Shown here piece after piece: positions 49,329 through 58,412 of a stretch of 64,000 nucleotides of DNA; position 1 is the stretch's first letter, and each line of letters begins with the position of its first letter. A program made the translations under genes and the position numbers. Source of the DNA: Sediminibacillus massiliensis (GTDB lineage Bacteria; Bacillota; Bacilli; Bacillales; Amphibacillaceae); assembly GCF_900156915.1 (NCBI RefSeq), contig NZ_LT732535.1, forward strand, positions 1,141,823 to 1,205,822, written 5' to 3'. The notes under the pieces were generated by a model. The model made no database searches. It saw only the letters and a list, made by a program, of their open reading frames with translations, and was not told the DNA's origin.

Positions 49329-51341
49329 ATGTTATTAAAAAAGTTAATCTTTGATAATTATAAAACGTATTATGGACTTCAAGAGGTTGACCTTTATATC
49401 CCAGAAAGCATACGGGAAGAAGGTAAAAACATTATCCTTTTAGGGGGACTAAATGGAGCCGGAAAGACGACTATACTGAAAGCTATTTTGTATGTCTTGT
49501 TTGGGAAAAGAGGCATATCCGAGGAGGAGCATAAGCGACTATTTTCCAATATTGTGAATAACACTTTCTTTGATGAAGGTGGTCGACAAAGTTCCGTTAC
49601 ACTTATAGTTGAAACTGATTCAGGTGAAGAGTGGAAACTAAAGGTAAAATGGTATTTTGATAAATACAAAAGATTAACACATGAGGAACGAAACTTAATC
49701 GTATCAAAGCCAGGTTCTAGAGTAAATCGACATGCCAAGATTGATAATATTGAGACATACAATAAGTTTATTGACAAAATAATCCCTTATCATGCTGCAC
49801 CATTTTTTATTTTTGACGGGGAAGAAATCAAAGACATTATACTAAGGCAAAACAGTCATGAAATGAAACAGGCAATACACAAAATAACAGGTATGGACGC
49901 TTATAACCAGCTTATTACTGATCTCCAGTCATTACAAAAAAATATTGAAAAGAAACTTGCAAGTTCTAGTAGTAACTCAAAGATAAAGGATTATGATGAA
50001 CAACTTAATGAGCTTACAAAGACGATGAAAAGATTAGAACAAAAAAGAAGTAAAATAAGTGCTGAGCATGAAAAATTAAAGAATTTGCTTCTTGAAGAAA
50101 AAGAGAGAAGAAATAAAAAGGTTACACAGAATTCTAAATCTCGGGAAACATTTGTGAAGAAACAATCCAAAATTGAAACACAAATGGACTTGGCTAAGAA
50201 GGAATTATCAACATTCTTTAAAGAGAATGCTATTAGTATAATACTAAGTGAAAAGCTAACCAAATTAAAGAATCAACTTAAATTGGAAGATGAAGTGAAA
50301 AGAAAACGTATCATAGAAAATTCGTCTCTAACGCCCTATCGTAATTTTATGAATCAATTACTCAGCGAAAAGATCGATCCACCTTTAACTGATACTCAAT
50401 TAAAACAAATTAAAGAACTCGGAAAAGAAATATGGTTGAAGGAAAACAATATCAATAACACTTCCACAACAGATATACAAGAAATTCACGATCTATCAGG
50501 CAAGGACCATAACTTCCTTACAAACTATATAATTAGTGATAAAAGTAAAATGGCAAAACTTATCAATTATTTAGAAAGCCTTGAAAATGAATATCAGAAC
50601 ATTGAGAACGAAATCAGGAATGCTCCTGAATCTGTTAATATTGACAAAGAAAATGAGCGAATAGATTCCTTAACTCAAATGATTGGTGAATGTAACCTTA
50701 GATTAAGATCAGTAAATAAGAAACTAAATGAAGCCAAAAGTAATAAAGCAAATATTACGAATAAACTAACGCGATTATCTGGTCAGGAAGTTGATTTAGA
50801 AGAATTACAAAATAAATATTCACTTACTAAAAAAACTATCTTAGCAATGGAACAATATGTTGAAGAAGTTACTACAATGAAAGCTCAATATATTCAGGAA
50901 GAGTTTTCATATATGTTAAATAAGTTGTTTAGAAAACAAGATGAATTTGGAAAGATTGAATTCGATATCGACTCCTATACAATTCGCCTTTACAATGATA
51001 AGTTACAAGAAATAAGTATCCAAGATCGATCAGCAGGAGAAATGCAAATGATTTCTTCTTCTCTAATATGGGCTTTAACGAAAGCTTCCGATCTTGCATT
51101 ACCTATTGTAGTTGATACTCCACTTGGAAGATTAGATAGTCACCATCGAAACAGATTGATTAATCATTATTATAAAGAACTTAGTGAGCAAGTTATCATT
51201 CTCTCAACTGATACAGAGATAACAGAGGAGTATGTGAAGCTTATGGAAGACCATTCCTATAAACAATATATGTTAGATTATGACGAAAAAAAGAAATATA
51301 CTGTTATAAGAGATGGATATTTCGATTTTGTAACGGAGTGA
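49329..51341 (+). CDS. dndD: DNA sulfur modification ATPase DndD
   Basis: ATG 49329 has AAAGGTGA upstream; the longer frame lies in the previous gene. The 670-residue protein is an SMC/RecF-type ATPase: Walker A GGLNGAGKT (39-47), the DndD-type motif APFFIFDGEEIKDII (about 160-174), long coiled coils from about 190 to 300 and 430 to 560 (rich in Lys/Glu, e.g. LEQKRSKISAEHEKLKNLL), signature-like RSAGEMQMISSSLIWAL and Walker B with D-loop LPIVVDTPLGRLDSHHR. DndD supplies ATP-driven DNA handling for phosphorothioate insertion. It forms a unit with the small protein and DndE. Confidence 0.92.
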   Translation: MLLKKLIFDNYKTYYGLQEVDLYIPESIREEGKNIILLGGLNGAGKTTILKAILYVLFGKRGISEEEHKRLFSNIVNNTFFDEGGRQSSVTLIVETDSGEEWKLKVKWYFDKYKRLTHEERNLIVSKPGSRVNRHAKIDNIETYNKFIDKIIPYHAAPFFIFDGEEIKDIILRQNSHEMKQAIHKITGMDAYNQLITDLQSLQKNIEKKLASSSSNSKIKDYDEQLNELTKTMKRLEQKRSKISAEHEKLKNLLLEEKERRNKKVTQNSKSRETFVKKQSKIETQMDLAKKELSTFFKENAISIILSEKLTKLKNQLKLEDEVKRKRIIENSSLTPYRNFMNQLLSEKIDPPLTDTQLKQIKELGKEIWLKENNINNTSTTDIQEIHDLSGKDHNFLTNYIISDKSKMAKLINYLESLENEYQNIENEIRNAPESVNIDKENERIDSLTQMIGECNLRLRSVNKKLNEAKSNKANITNKLTRLSGQEVDLEELQNKYSLTKKTILAMEQYVEEVTTMKAQYIQEEFSYMLNKLFRKQDEFGKIEFDIDSYTIRLYNDKLQEISIQDRSAGEMQMISSSLIWALTKASDLALPIVVDTPLGRLDSHHRNRLINHYYKELSEQVIILSTDTEITEEYVKLMEDHSYKQYMLDYDEKKKYTVIRDGYFDFVTE

Positions 51342-51345
51342 TTTT

Positions 51346-51711
51346 ATGTCCAACCGTAGGATGAACCTCTCTGAAAAAGGGAAACAAATACTAGACGTAA
51401 TTACCGATCAATTAGAAATTGACCGCCCAACTGCTATTAAAATAGCGCTCGCGAAAGGAATACAGGTAACGAATGAACCTGTTAAAGAGGAATTTACGAG
51501 TAAAAATAAGTGGACAATCCCTGATAATATTATAAAGGGGAATGACTTTCTCCTCTTTAAGCACATTATTTTTAATGAAGTTAAAAAACAAGTCGATGAT
51601 GATCAATTACATGAATATATGTTAAGTTATATCGAAAAAGGTCTTCGAGTAATTAATGATATTCATAACGACAAAGCATCTATGGAAGACTTCAGGTTAT
51701 CTTTACTATAA
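51346..51711 (+). CDS. dndE: DNA sulfur modification protein DndE
   Basis: A 121-residue protein starting 4 bases after dndD with CGGAGTGATTTT upstream. The N terminus RMNLSEKGKQILDVITDQLEIDRPTAIKIALAKGI resembles the helical DNA-contact part of DndE, and FLLFKHIIFNEVKKQVDDDQLHEYMLSYIEKGLRVI forms the second half. DndE binds nicked or modified DNA in characterised systems. The assignment rests on position and this pattern; similarity to better known DndE proteins is modest. A terminator follows. Confidence 0.75.
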   Translation: MSNRRMNLSEKGKQILDVITDQLEIDRPTAIKIALAKGIQVTNEPVKEEFTSKNKWTIPDNIIKGNDFLLFKHIIFNEVKKQVDDDQLHEYMLSYIEKGLRVINDIHNDKASMEDFRLSLL

Positions 51712-51739
51712 GAAACCCCCACATCATGTGGGGGTTTCT
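51711..51739. terminator. Terminator between dndE and dptH
   Basis: AGAAACCCCCACAT (51711-51724) pairs perfectly with ATGTGGGGGTTTCT (51726-51739). It sits between the converging dndE and dptH stop codons. Confidence 0.85.
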
Positions 51740-51749
51740 CTTTGTCTCT

Positions 51750-54700
51750 TTATATTCTTTCGGATAAAGCTGTAATATCTACTACTGTAATTGTAGGATT
51801 TGAAAGTTCTCCATTTGGTTTTAGAATTGGTCCGTGAACAATGCATTGCCCTTTCTTTAATCCTGCAAGCCTATTTTCCCATTGCCTTCTCTCTTGGTTA
51901 TCTTTAGACAAGCTAGAAGCAATATTGGAAAGCTCTTGTTCTGGTGGAGAAAAATAAATTTTCTGAGATGAGTTTTGCAAACGTGCTAGCTCATCAGCAC
52001 TTAATTGAGATTTTAAAAATTGTGTAGCATACCAAGCAGACCAACCAAACTTTCTGCCTTCTGTTAAAATTCTTGCAGAAGGTGACTTTTCTGTATGATC
52101 GAGATTTTGAGCCTCGTCCATTATGACAGGCATTGGATTATTCTTATTGCCAAATCTAACAGAGTAATTCCATAGATCCCAAAGAATAAATTCCGTTATA
52201 ATTAACTGAACATCGCGAGGGAAGCCAGTAAGCTGGATGATAAATACTTCTCCATTGCTCTCAATAATATCTTTCCAGTTTATTGTATCTGTATGGCTAA
52301 ATGGGTTTCGATCGATAAACGGCCTAATTTGAGACAAAGCTGTTTTTGAATAGTTGGACCCTTCTTCCTCCAATAATTCTTTAAGCTTTTCTAGATTCAT
52401 TTCTTCATTATATAATTCTAAACCCTTGAGAGTTGCATCATATATTGCATTCTGTTGTTGTATTCCTAAAGTGCTATAGACAGAAGAAAATACACTTTTA
52501 ATACGTTCAGCTACATCTGTATCTGACTCTGGCAGCTCTATACCGCCAATATCACGAACATTTTTTGCAAAAGGATTAACAGGAAACTTTTCGCTATAAA
52601 CTATTTTTTGTTTAACTTTATCACCTAGAAACTCTACAAATTCCGGCTCTAACTGATTTGGCAAGAATCCTTCGGTATAGTCAATAACAATACTTGGGAT
52701 ACCCAATTTTGCTTTTTCTAGTAACAAGCATTGCATGAAGTAAGTTTTTCCTTGTCCTGATTTACCGGAAATTAGTAGATGCCTATTTGCCAATCCCTTG
52801 TTTCCATATTCCCAGTACAATTCTCGATTAGAATTTTCAGCTTTTCCTAATAAGATACGAGTATCTTCTAGTGCTGGTTTATGGATAACCTCAACCTCTT
52901 CATTTTTATTATTTTCATTGTTCGAAGTAGGTTGTTCATGTTCTTCTTCTGTTTCTTCACTTTCTTCGCTAGAAAATCCCGTTGGATTTTCAGAGAGATT
53001 GTTTTCTTCTTCGGAGTCACTTTTTGCCTCGGGTTGTATTTCTTTTGTTTCTGATCCCTTCTCTGTTTTTGTCTCTTCATTTATATCAGAAGAGTCCCCA
53101 TTGACAACTTCTGAAACTGCCTTATATTTATATGAAAGCATATCTTCTTTTATAAAATCGTTAGGTTTTTCTTGAACCCAATGTCTCATAGCACTAATTG
53201 GGTAAACTAATCCCTTGTAGCCATCGTATTCTGTTAAGTTAATTAATAATATATCTTCATCCTGAGCGGCACTACGATGGTACGCATCTTTTTGGAAAGA
53301 TAAGATAGCCCCATCACCAGCAAATTTCTGTAATTCATTAGATACCGTATACTGATCTTTTAGTAATTTCTCCACAATCTCATCACTTAAATGATAGTTT
53401 TTTTCATTCCAAAATTCACTTTGATCCAACTTCTGAGCGTTAGAAATAACTAACTGGCTAAAGAAATTCCTATAAAATTTACCTTTAAATGTGTCCCCTA
53501 CTTCCCCTGTTAAAGTATCTAATAAAAGGGACTTCGTTTTTCTTACTTGATCTCTTGCTTTATCAAGCACGGTACTATTATTAATTCCAATCTTAACCTC
53601 TACTGGATAAAAATGAAGGGATAACTCATCCTTATTTTGATCAGTTTCTATTCCAATAAGAAGCAGGTCATCACTATGACTACCTTTAACTCCTAGATTT
53701 TTCGCTGTGAATACACCATCCGATTTGTTAAGGCTAACAGCACCGGCTACTCGTAATACTTCCTCTAACGAAATGGGAATCCATAAGATATTCGGATGAT
53801 CTAAATAAGAGACCGAATATTTTATAGCAGAGATTATACTCAATTTTTCCCGATCTAAATGGCCGTTACTACCTATAATTCTTAACAACCATTCTCCATT
53901 AAAAGTGTTGAAGGCTTTAATGGTATTTAGTACATTTTCATCTGTACCTTCCACATCTTTTTGTTTTAAGAATTCTTTTATAACAGCAAAGTATTGATCT
54001 GACTTGTCCGTAACAGTTATAGCATCATACCTACTTGACGAAGAATATTGGTCACTATAATGGATGACCACTAAGTTACCATCATACTTATTAAAGTACT
54101 CTAAATCTACAGTGGGATCGACAAATGTTACCCAATAAGAAGATTGGAAAATTTTTTCTAAAGTCTCTTCATCGGTATTTGTTGTTCTTGAATATATACC
54201 TTCTCCCTTACGATAGCTATCATTTCCTCCATTACGTAAATTTGTTGCTAGTTCATTTACATAATAAGAGGTGCTCGTAAGAATATTGCTATTATCGATA
54301 CTGTAAGATTTCGTTCCAAAGCCACTTCGATAGTTCTCTGCATCCTTCATCGATGGCACGCTTGAATATAGACCTTCAATAGCTATTCCAGATTTCATAT
54401 CTTTCATTGACTGAACAGCTTTCTTTTCCTGAGCATCCATCTTGTAAAAAGAAATATGAGCATACCGATATTCTGCGCCTGGCTCTCGTTTAAAGAAGAA
54501 CAACTTCTCTCTAATGATTCTTAATACATCTTCTGAATCCAACTCTTTTGCCTTCAGCTTTATATTAAAGATGTTTTCAAATTCTGAAACAGTTTCTGTT
54601 CTGGCATATAAGTCGAAAGAACTTTCCAAGTATTTATTTTTATATAACGTTACTTCTATTGGTTTTAAAACATCAGGACCTTGTTTATCAATTACACCTA

Positions 54701-57014
54701 ACATCCACTGAAGAATACCTCTTAAAACCTCTAAGTCATTAGAAATATTGATTACACTTATTTGAAGTGGAGCCTGTGATTTTTCTATAAACAAGTATGA
54801 AAAATGCATTTTAAACTGAGCAATTTTATCGTTCACAACTTTAGCCAAGTATTGATTTGCATCAGAAATAGAAACTTGATTAACCGGCTTGAGCACCAAC
54901 CATTCTGCAGCAGATAATTGGTGATCTGGCTTATAGAGCATTTCATTCTCATCATAAATAAATGGTACTAGTGCATCCGGGCTAAGGCGGTTAATAATAC
55001 TATTATCAAGTTCTTCTTGACCTAATAATTCGAAGTATTTTATTTTATATGCAACCATTAGCGGGTGAAAAGGAGTTAGGTATATATTTTCATTAGTTCT
55101 TATAGTACCTAATTTAAACAGGTCTAACCCTCTTTTTCCTGCAGCTACTCCTTCTTCGAATGAATCTATTTCCTTTTGATACTCATTGATATACTCTATT
55201 GCACGTCTTTTAAAATCTTCCGTTACTGTACTTAAACTAGGTATTGAGTCATGGGTTTTAAAGTAATTAATAAATCGACTATAGGCTTCTCTTAAGTTTT
55301 CTCCCAAACTTATCTCTATGGGATTTAATTGGTCTGAACTAAACTGTCCCGCTCTCATGCCATACTCAACCATTTCATCTTCCCACTCAAAGAAACCTCT
55401 GTATTCTGCGTGGAAATAAAATTCCTGATTTTCTAATACTAATCGATTATTTTCTTTAATCCATTGAAAATCTTTTCCTTTTTCACGAATAAGTCTCCAA
55501 ATCCTCTGGCCACTAATTGGCATGGAATCAGGCAATTCATTTCTAAATAAAAAGGGAATCGAAGTATCAAAAAAGCGCACACGTAGATATAGTTCATCAT
55601 TATCATTAAACGCTTCTGGTAATGGTACAATTGTTAACTTGTCATCTTGAGTAAAGGTGACTTCTTGATTTTGTTCAGAGATTTCCTCTCTTTTGTGATT
55701 CAGTCCATCACCGAAATTCAACTCATCTTCTTCAAAATTTATTTCTATTGCTTTCTTCTTTGTATTTACAAGGTATTTAGCCTTATAGTTATCCAATTGT
55801 ATTGGATCCATTGGAAGAATGGCGATAAAAAACTCCGCACCCAAAGCAGCTTTTTTATCGTGTTTGTAAGAAAATTTCACGAAACTAACTTCATTCTTTT
55901 GAGTTTGTAATTTAGCAACTATATTTTTCTTTTTAACTTGAATGTCTACTTGATCTTGTAATTGCTTTTCAACTGTTAAGTAATCTTGATTCAATCCACT
56001 AATATTACCGCTTAATAAAAAGGATGTTGTTAGTTCAATCTCTTCCAAATTATCAGGATTAAAAATAACAATGTGCCGTTTTCTCTTGCCAGCTGCATTT
56101 TCATTTAGCGGTTTGTCCCAATATGTTAATTTATCCTTTATTGTTAGAGATTCTAATTCTACCTTCAACCTTTTGTTTAACTTTTTATATTCTTCATGAA
56201 ATTGATTTACCTTTGGAAAATCCGTTTCCTGCCAATCTTCTTTTTCTAACACACCTGCTCCCCTAGGGGAAAATTGGTTTTCTAAATCCTCTTTATCCAA
56301 ACCATACTCATGGACTTTTTTGACAAAACTAAATAATTCTCGATTGAGATTTATACGTTTTTGCTGTTCATTTCCTGGAAAGCTTGCAAGATCCGGATCT
56401 TTAAAAAGGCCAAATTTATAGTATTCATTATCTTCTATACCACCTTTTTGAAGGGTTGAAAAAATATCCTCAAACTCAAAAAGGGTAATTTGTTGAAATG
56501 GTTGCTCTTTCATTAGATTTGAAAGATTATCAAACAAAATGATTTGATCTACTTTTTCTAATTGACTATTCTCAATTTCCTTTTTTAAACTATTGAATAA
56601 GGATTCAGGGTGAAGAGGCATTCCCTCTTTTTGAAGGTCGCTGCTTCCACCCTGGATGGAATCTAACTGTTCAGAAACAATACTAATTAGAGATGTATTT
56701 TCCCAGTCACCTTCTTGTTCACCAACCAAATTCCTTAGGGTTACTAGGAAGTCTGGTTTAACATTTTCAGATGTAAAGGCAACTACTAGCTTATGTTCAT
56801 TAAACTTAATCGCAAAAGTATCATACCTTTCACCAAGGTCGTGTTTATAACTAAATGGAGTGGTATTTTCCATATTACGCATGGCTTCAATTAGTTGATG
56901 AACATCTGAAGCATTATCAAGTTGTAAGTAAAATCGATCCCCGGATTTAATTCCAATTTTATTAAAGTAATCAAGTAACAAAGAGGCTATATAATTATAA
57001 AATTGGTTTGACAT
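51750..57014 (-). CDS. dptH: Phosphorothioation-dependent restriction protein DptH
   Basis: A very large protein of about 1754 residues. I use ATG 57014 (GGTGATG 6 bases upstream); GTG 57035 is an alternative that overlaps dptG more. The long N-terminal part has no motif I recognise. An acidic, Ser/Asn-rich linker (about residues 1330-1390, SEEENNLSEN then EESEETEEEHEQ) leads to a C-terminal HerA-like ATPase: Walker A GKSGQGKTY (about 1416) and Walker B PVIMDEAQNLDHTEKS, then LTEGRKFGWSAWYATQF. DptH is the motor of the DptFGH complex that attacks DNA lacking phosphorothioates. It converges with dndE. Confidence 0.93.
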   Translation of the reverse strand: MSNQFYNYIASLLLDYFNKIGIKSGDRFYLQLDNASDVHQLIEAMRNMENTTPFSYKHDLGERYDTFAIKFNEHKLVVAFTSENVKPDFLVTLRNLVGEQEGDWENTSLISIVSEQLDSIQGGSSDLQKEGMPLHPESLFNSLKKEIENSQLEKVDQIILFDNLSNLMKEQPFQQITLFEFEDIFSTLQKGGIEDNEYYKFGLFKDPDLASFPGNEQQKRINLNRELFSFVKKVHEYGLDKEDLENQFSPRGAGVLEKEDWQETDFPKVNQFHEEYKKLNKRLKVELESLTIKDKLTYWDKPLNENAAGKRKRHIVIFNPDNLEEIELTTSFLLSGNISGLNQDYLTVEKQLQDQVDIQVKKKNIVAKLQTQKNEVSFVKFSYKHDKKAALGAEFFIAILPMDPIQLDNYKAKYLVNTKKKAIEINFEEDELNFGDGLNHKREEISEQNQEVTFTQDDKLTIVPLPEAFNDNDELYLRVRFFDTSIPFLFRNELPDSMPISGQRIWRLIREKGKDFQWIKENNRLVLENQEFYFHAEYRGFFEWEDEMVEYGMRAGQFSSDQLNPIEISLGENLREAYSRFINYFKTHDSIPSLSTVTEDFKRRAIEYINEYQKEIDSFEEGVAAGKRGLDLFKLGTIRTNENIYLTPFHPLMVAYKIKYFELLGQEELDNSIINRLSPDALVPFIYDENEMLYKPDHQLSAAEWLVLKPVNQVSISDANQYLAKVVNDKIAQFKMHFSYLFIEKSQAPLQISVINISNDLEVLRGILQWMLGVIDKQGPDVLKPIEVTLYKNKYLESSFDLYARTETVSEFENIFNIKLKAKELDSEDVLRIIREKLFFFKREPGAEYRYAHISFYKMDAQEKKAVQSMKDMKSGIAIEGLYSSVPSMKDAENYRSGFGTKSYSIDNSNILTSTSYYVNELATNLRNGGNDSYRKGEGIYSRTTNTDEETLEKIFQSSYWVTFVDPTVDLEYFNKYDGNLVVIHYSDQYSSSSRYDAITVTDKSDQYFAVIKEFLKQKDVEGTDENVLNTIKAFNTFNGEWLLRIIGSNGHLDREKLSIISAIKYSVSYLDHPNILWIPISLEEVLRVAGAVSLNKSDGVFTAKNLGVKGSHSDDLLLIGIETDQNKDELSLHFYPVEVKIGINNSTVLDKARDQVRKTKSLLLDTLTGEVGDTFKGKFYRNFFSQLVISNAQKLDQSEFWNEKNYHLSDEIVEKLLKDQYTVSNELQKFAGDGAILSFQKDAYHRSAAQDEDILLINLTEYDGYKGLVYPISAMRHWVQEKPNDFIKEDMLSYKYKAVSEVVNGDSSDINEETKTEKGSETKEIQPEAKSDSEEENNLSENPTGFSSEESEETEEEHEQPTSNNENNKNEEVEVIHKPALEDTRILLGKAENSNRELYWEYGNKGLANRHLLISGKSGQGKTYFMQCLLLEKAKLGIPSIVIDYTEGFLPNQLEPEFVEFLGDKVKQKIVYSEKFPVNPFAKNVRDIGGIELPESDTDVAERIKSVFSSVYSTLGIQQQNAIYDATLKGLELYNEEMNLEKLKELLEEEGSNYSKTALSQIRPFIDRNPFSHTDTINWKDIIESNGEVFIIQLTGFPRDVQLIITEFILWDLWNYSVRFGNKNNPMPVIMDEAQNLDHTEKSPSARILTEGRKFGWSAWYATQFLKSQLSADELARLQNSSQKIYFSPPEQELSNIASSLSKDNQERRQWENRLAGLKKGQCIVHGPILKPNGELSNPTITVVDITALSERI

Positions 57015-58407
57015 ATTGTGCATCACCACTATCACTTTTTTTGTCTATTATATTCAGATTATCCAGTAACTGGGTAACTTCTTTCTTCGTATAACGATCG
57101 AGTATGACTCCTCTTTTTTGAAACTCATCAAACAATTCTTTTAAGGGTACACGATTTTCTTTTACAGATACCGCAGTTAGTAACAGTAAGAAATCATGCT
57201 TGATATTTAGGACTTGTCCTAGACTTCCACGGTTCTTTATAAATTGGTTTGCTCCAATATCTTCAACATTTTCACCGTACCTTTTACTGACTGTAGAACT
57301 CATTCCAATTTTCAAACATTGAAACAGTTCTTTCATGCCTTCTTTTAGATCAGAAAAAGTTGTGTCTTGGTCAATTTTTTGCAAGGTAGTGTATTCACTC
57401 ACCCACTCCTTTAGTTCTTCATAGAATTGGGTTTCATTTAATTCACCTTTTTCAACCAACATTATTATGTCCCGATACGTCAAAAGGTCGATTTTTTTCT
57501 TCTCTTCATCTAGTTCTTCTTCAGTAATATTGGCTTTATTATGACTTAACTGGGACATCGTGTGGATATGCGGAAATAAATTCGGTAACTTTTCCTTAAT
57601 ATATTTAAAACTATCCAATTCTCCAGCTGCTTGTCTTCTCTTGCTAAGAGATTCCCATTCAAGTGAGAAATAAAGAGGGTCTAAGTTGTCATAGTCCGCA
57701 TCTGTAAAACGTTCAAATTTGTTTACTAATTGACAAGCATACATAAATACATAAAATTGAGTTAATAAAGGGAACGAAGAAAGAAAATAGTCCTTATACT
57801 TACTTAGATACATTAAATCTTCTTGGTATAATTTAGATAGAGATGGCAGGAGTGGCTTGTACTCTCTACCTTTTTCGTTTGTTTCTTTTAATACATCTAA
57901 CTGTGAAAGTACCAACTCGGTTAGTATATCTTCCGTTTCCTTGTTATTAAAAATGGCCTTTAAATCACTTCTACTTGTAACTAAAGTGTCATTCATAAAT
58001 TGAGCATACTTGCTAAATTCATTTTTATTTTTTTTATCAACCTTAATATAATTAAATAAGAATGGATGGATAAGTTTTATGTCTTCCTTATTAAATAAAT
58101 ATTGGTCTAAAAAACGGACAAAATCATACTTATCGTCACCGTTAGAAAACTCTACCTTCTCCGCAATATGTTCACTAAATTCATTTTCATCTTCAGACAA
58201 ATAGAAGTCCTGTTTCTTTAATGATTTGGAATCCAGTTCTAAATCACATATATTTCTAACATACTCTCCCAACACCTTGTTAAATCTACCTCTTAAAGCC
58301 CTCGTTCTTTTCGACAAGAACGGAAGAACGTCGATTGCTTTCCCAACATCATGCTTATTTTTCTTCTCAAAAAGCTCTTTAAGGTAATCTTTATATAATT
58401 CGGCCAT
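56995..58407 (-). CDS. dptG: Phosphorothioation-dependent restriction protein DptG
   Basis: A 470-residue, strongly helical protein with no catalytic motif, starting at ATG 58407, 5 bases after the dptF stop. Recognisable by place and by segments such as LPFLSKRTRALRGRFNKVLGEYVRNICDL and ENVEDIGANQFIKNRGSLGQVLNIKHDFLLLL. The C terminus, PLKELFDEFQKRGVILDRYTKKEVTQLLDNLNII, looks like a winged helix. It overlaps the start of dptH. In known systems DptG holds the complex together with DptF and DptH. Confidence 0.9.
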   Translation of the reverse strand: MAELYKDYLKELFEKKNKHDVGKAIDVLPFLSKRTRALRGRFNKVLGEYVRNICDLELDSKSLKKQDFYLSEDENEFSEHIAEKVEFSNGDDKYDFVRFLDQYLFNKEDIKLIHPFLFNYIKVDKKNKNEFSKYAQFMNDTLVTSRSDLKAIFNNKETEDILTELVLSQLDVLKETNEKGREYKPLLPSLSKLYQEDLMYLSKYKDYFLSSFPLLTQFYVFMYACQLVNKFERFTDADYDNLDPLYFSLEWESLSKRRQAAGELDSFKYIKEKLPNLFPHIHTMSQLSHNKANITEEELDEEKKKIDLLTYRDIIMLVEKGELNETQFYEELKEWVSEYTTLQKIDQDTTFSDLKEGMKELFQCLKIGMSSTVSKRYGENVEDIGANQFIKNRGSLGQVLNIKHDFLLLLTAVSVKENRVPLKELFDEFQKRGVILDRYTKKEVTQLLDNLNIIDKKSDSGDAQYVKPIL

Positions 58408-58412
58408 TTCAC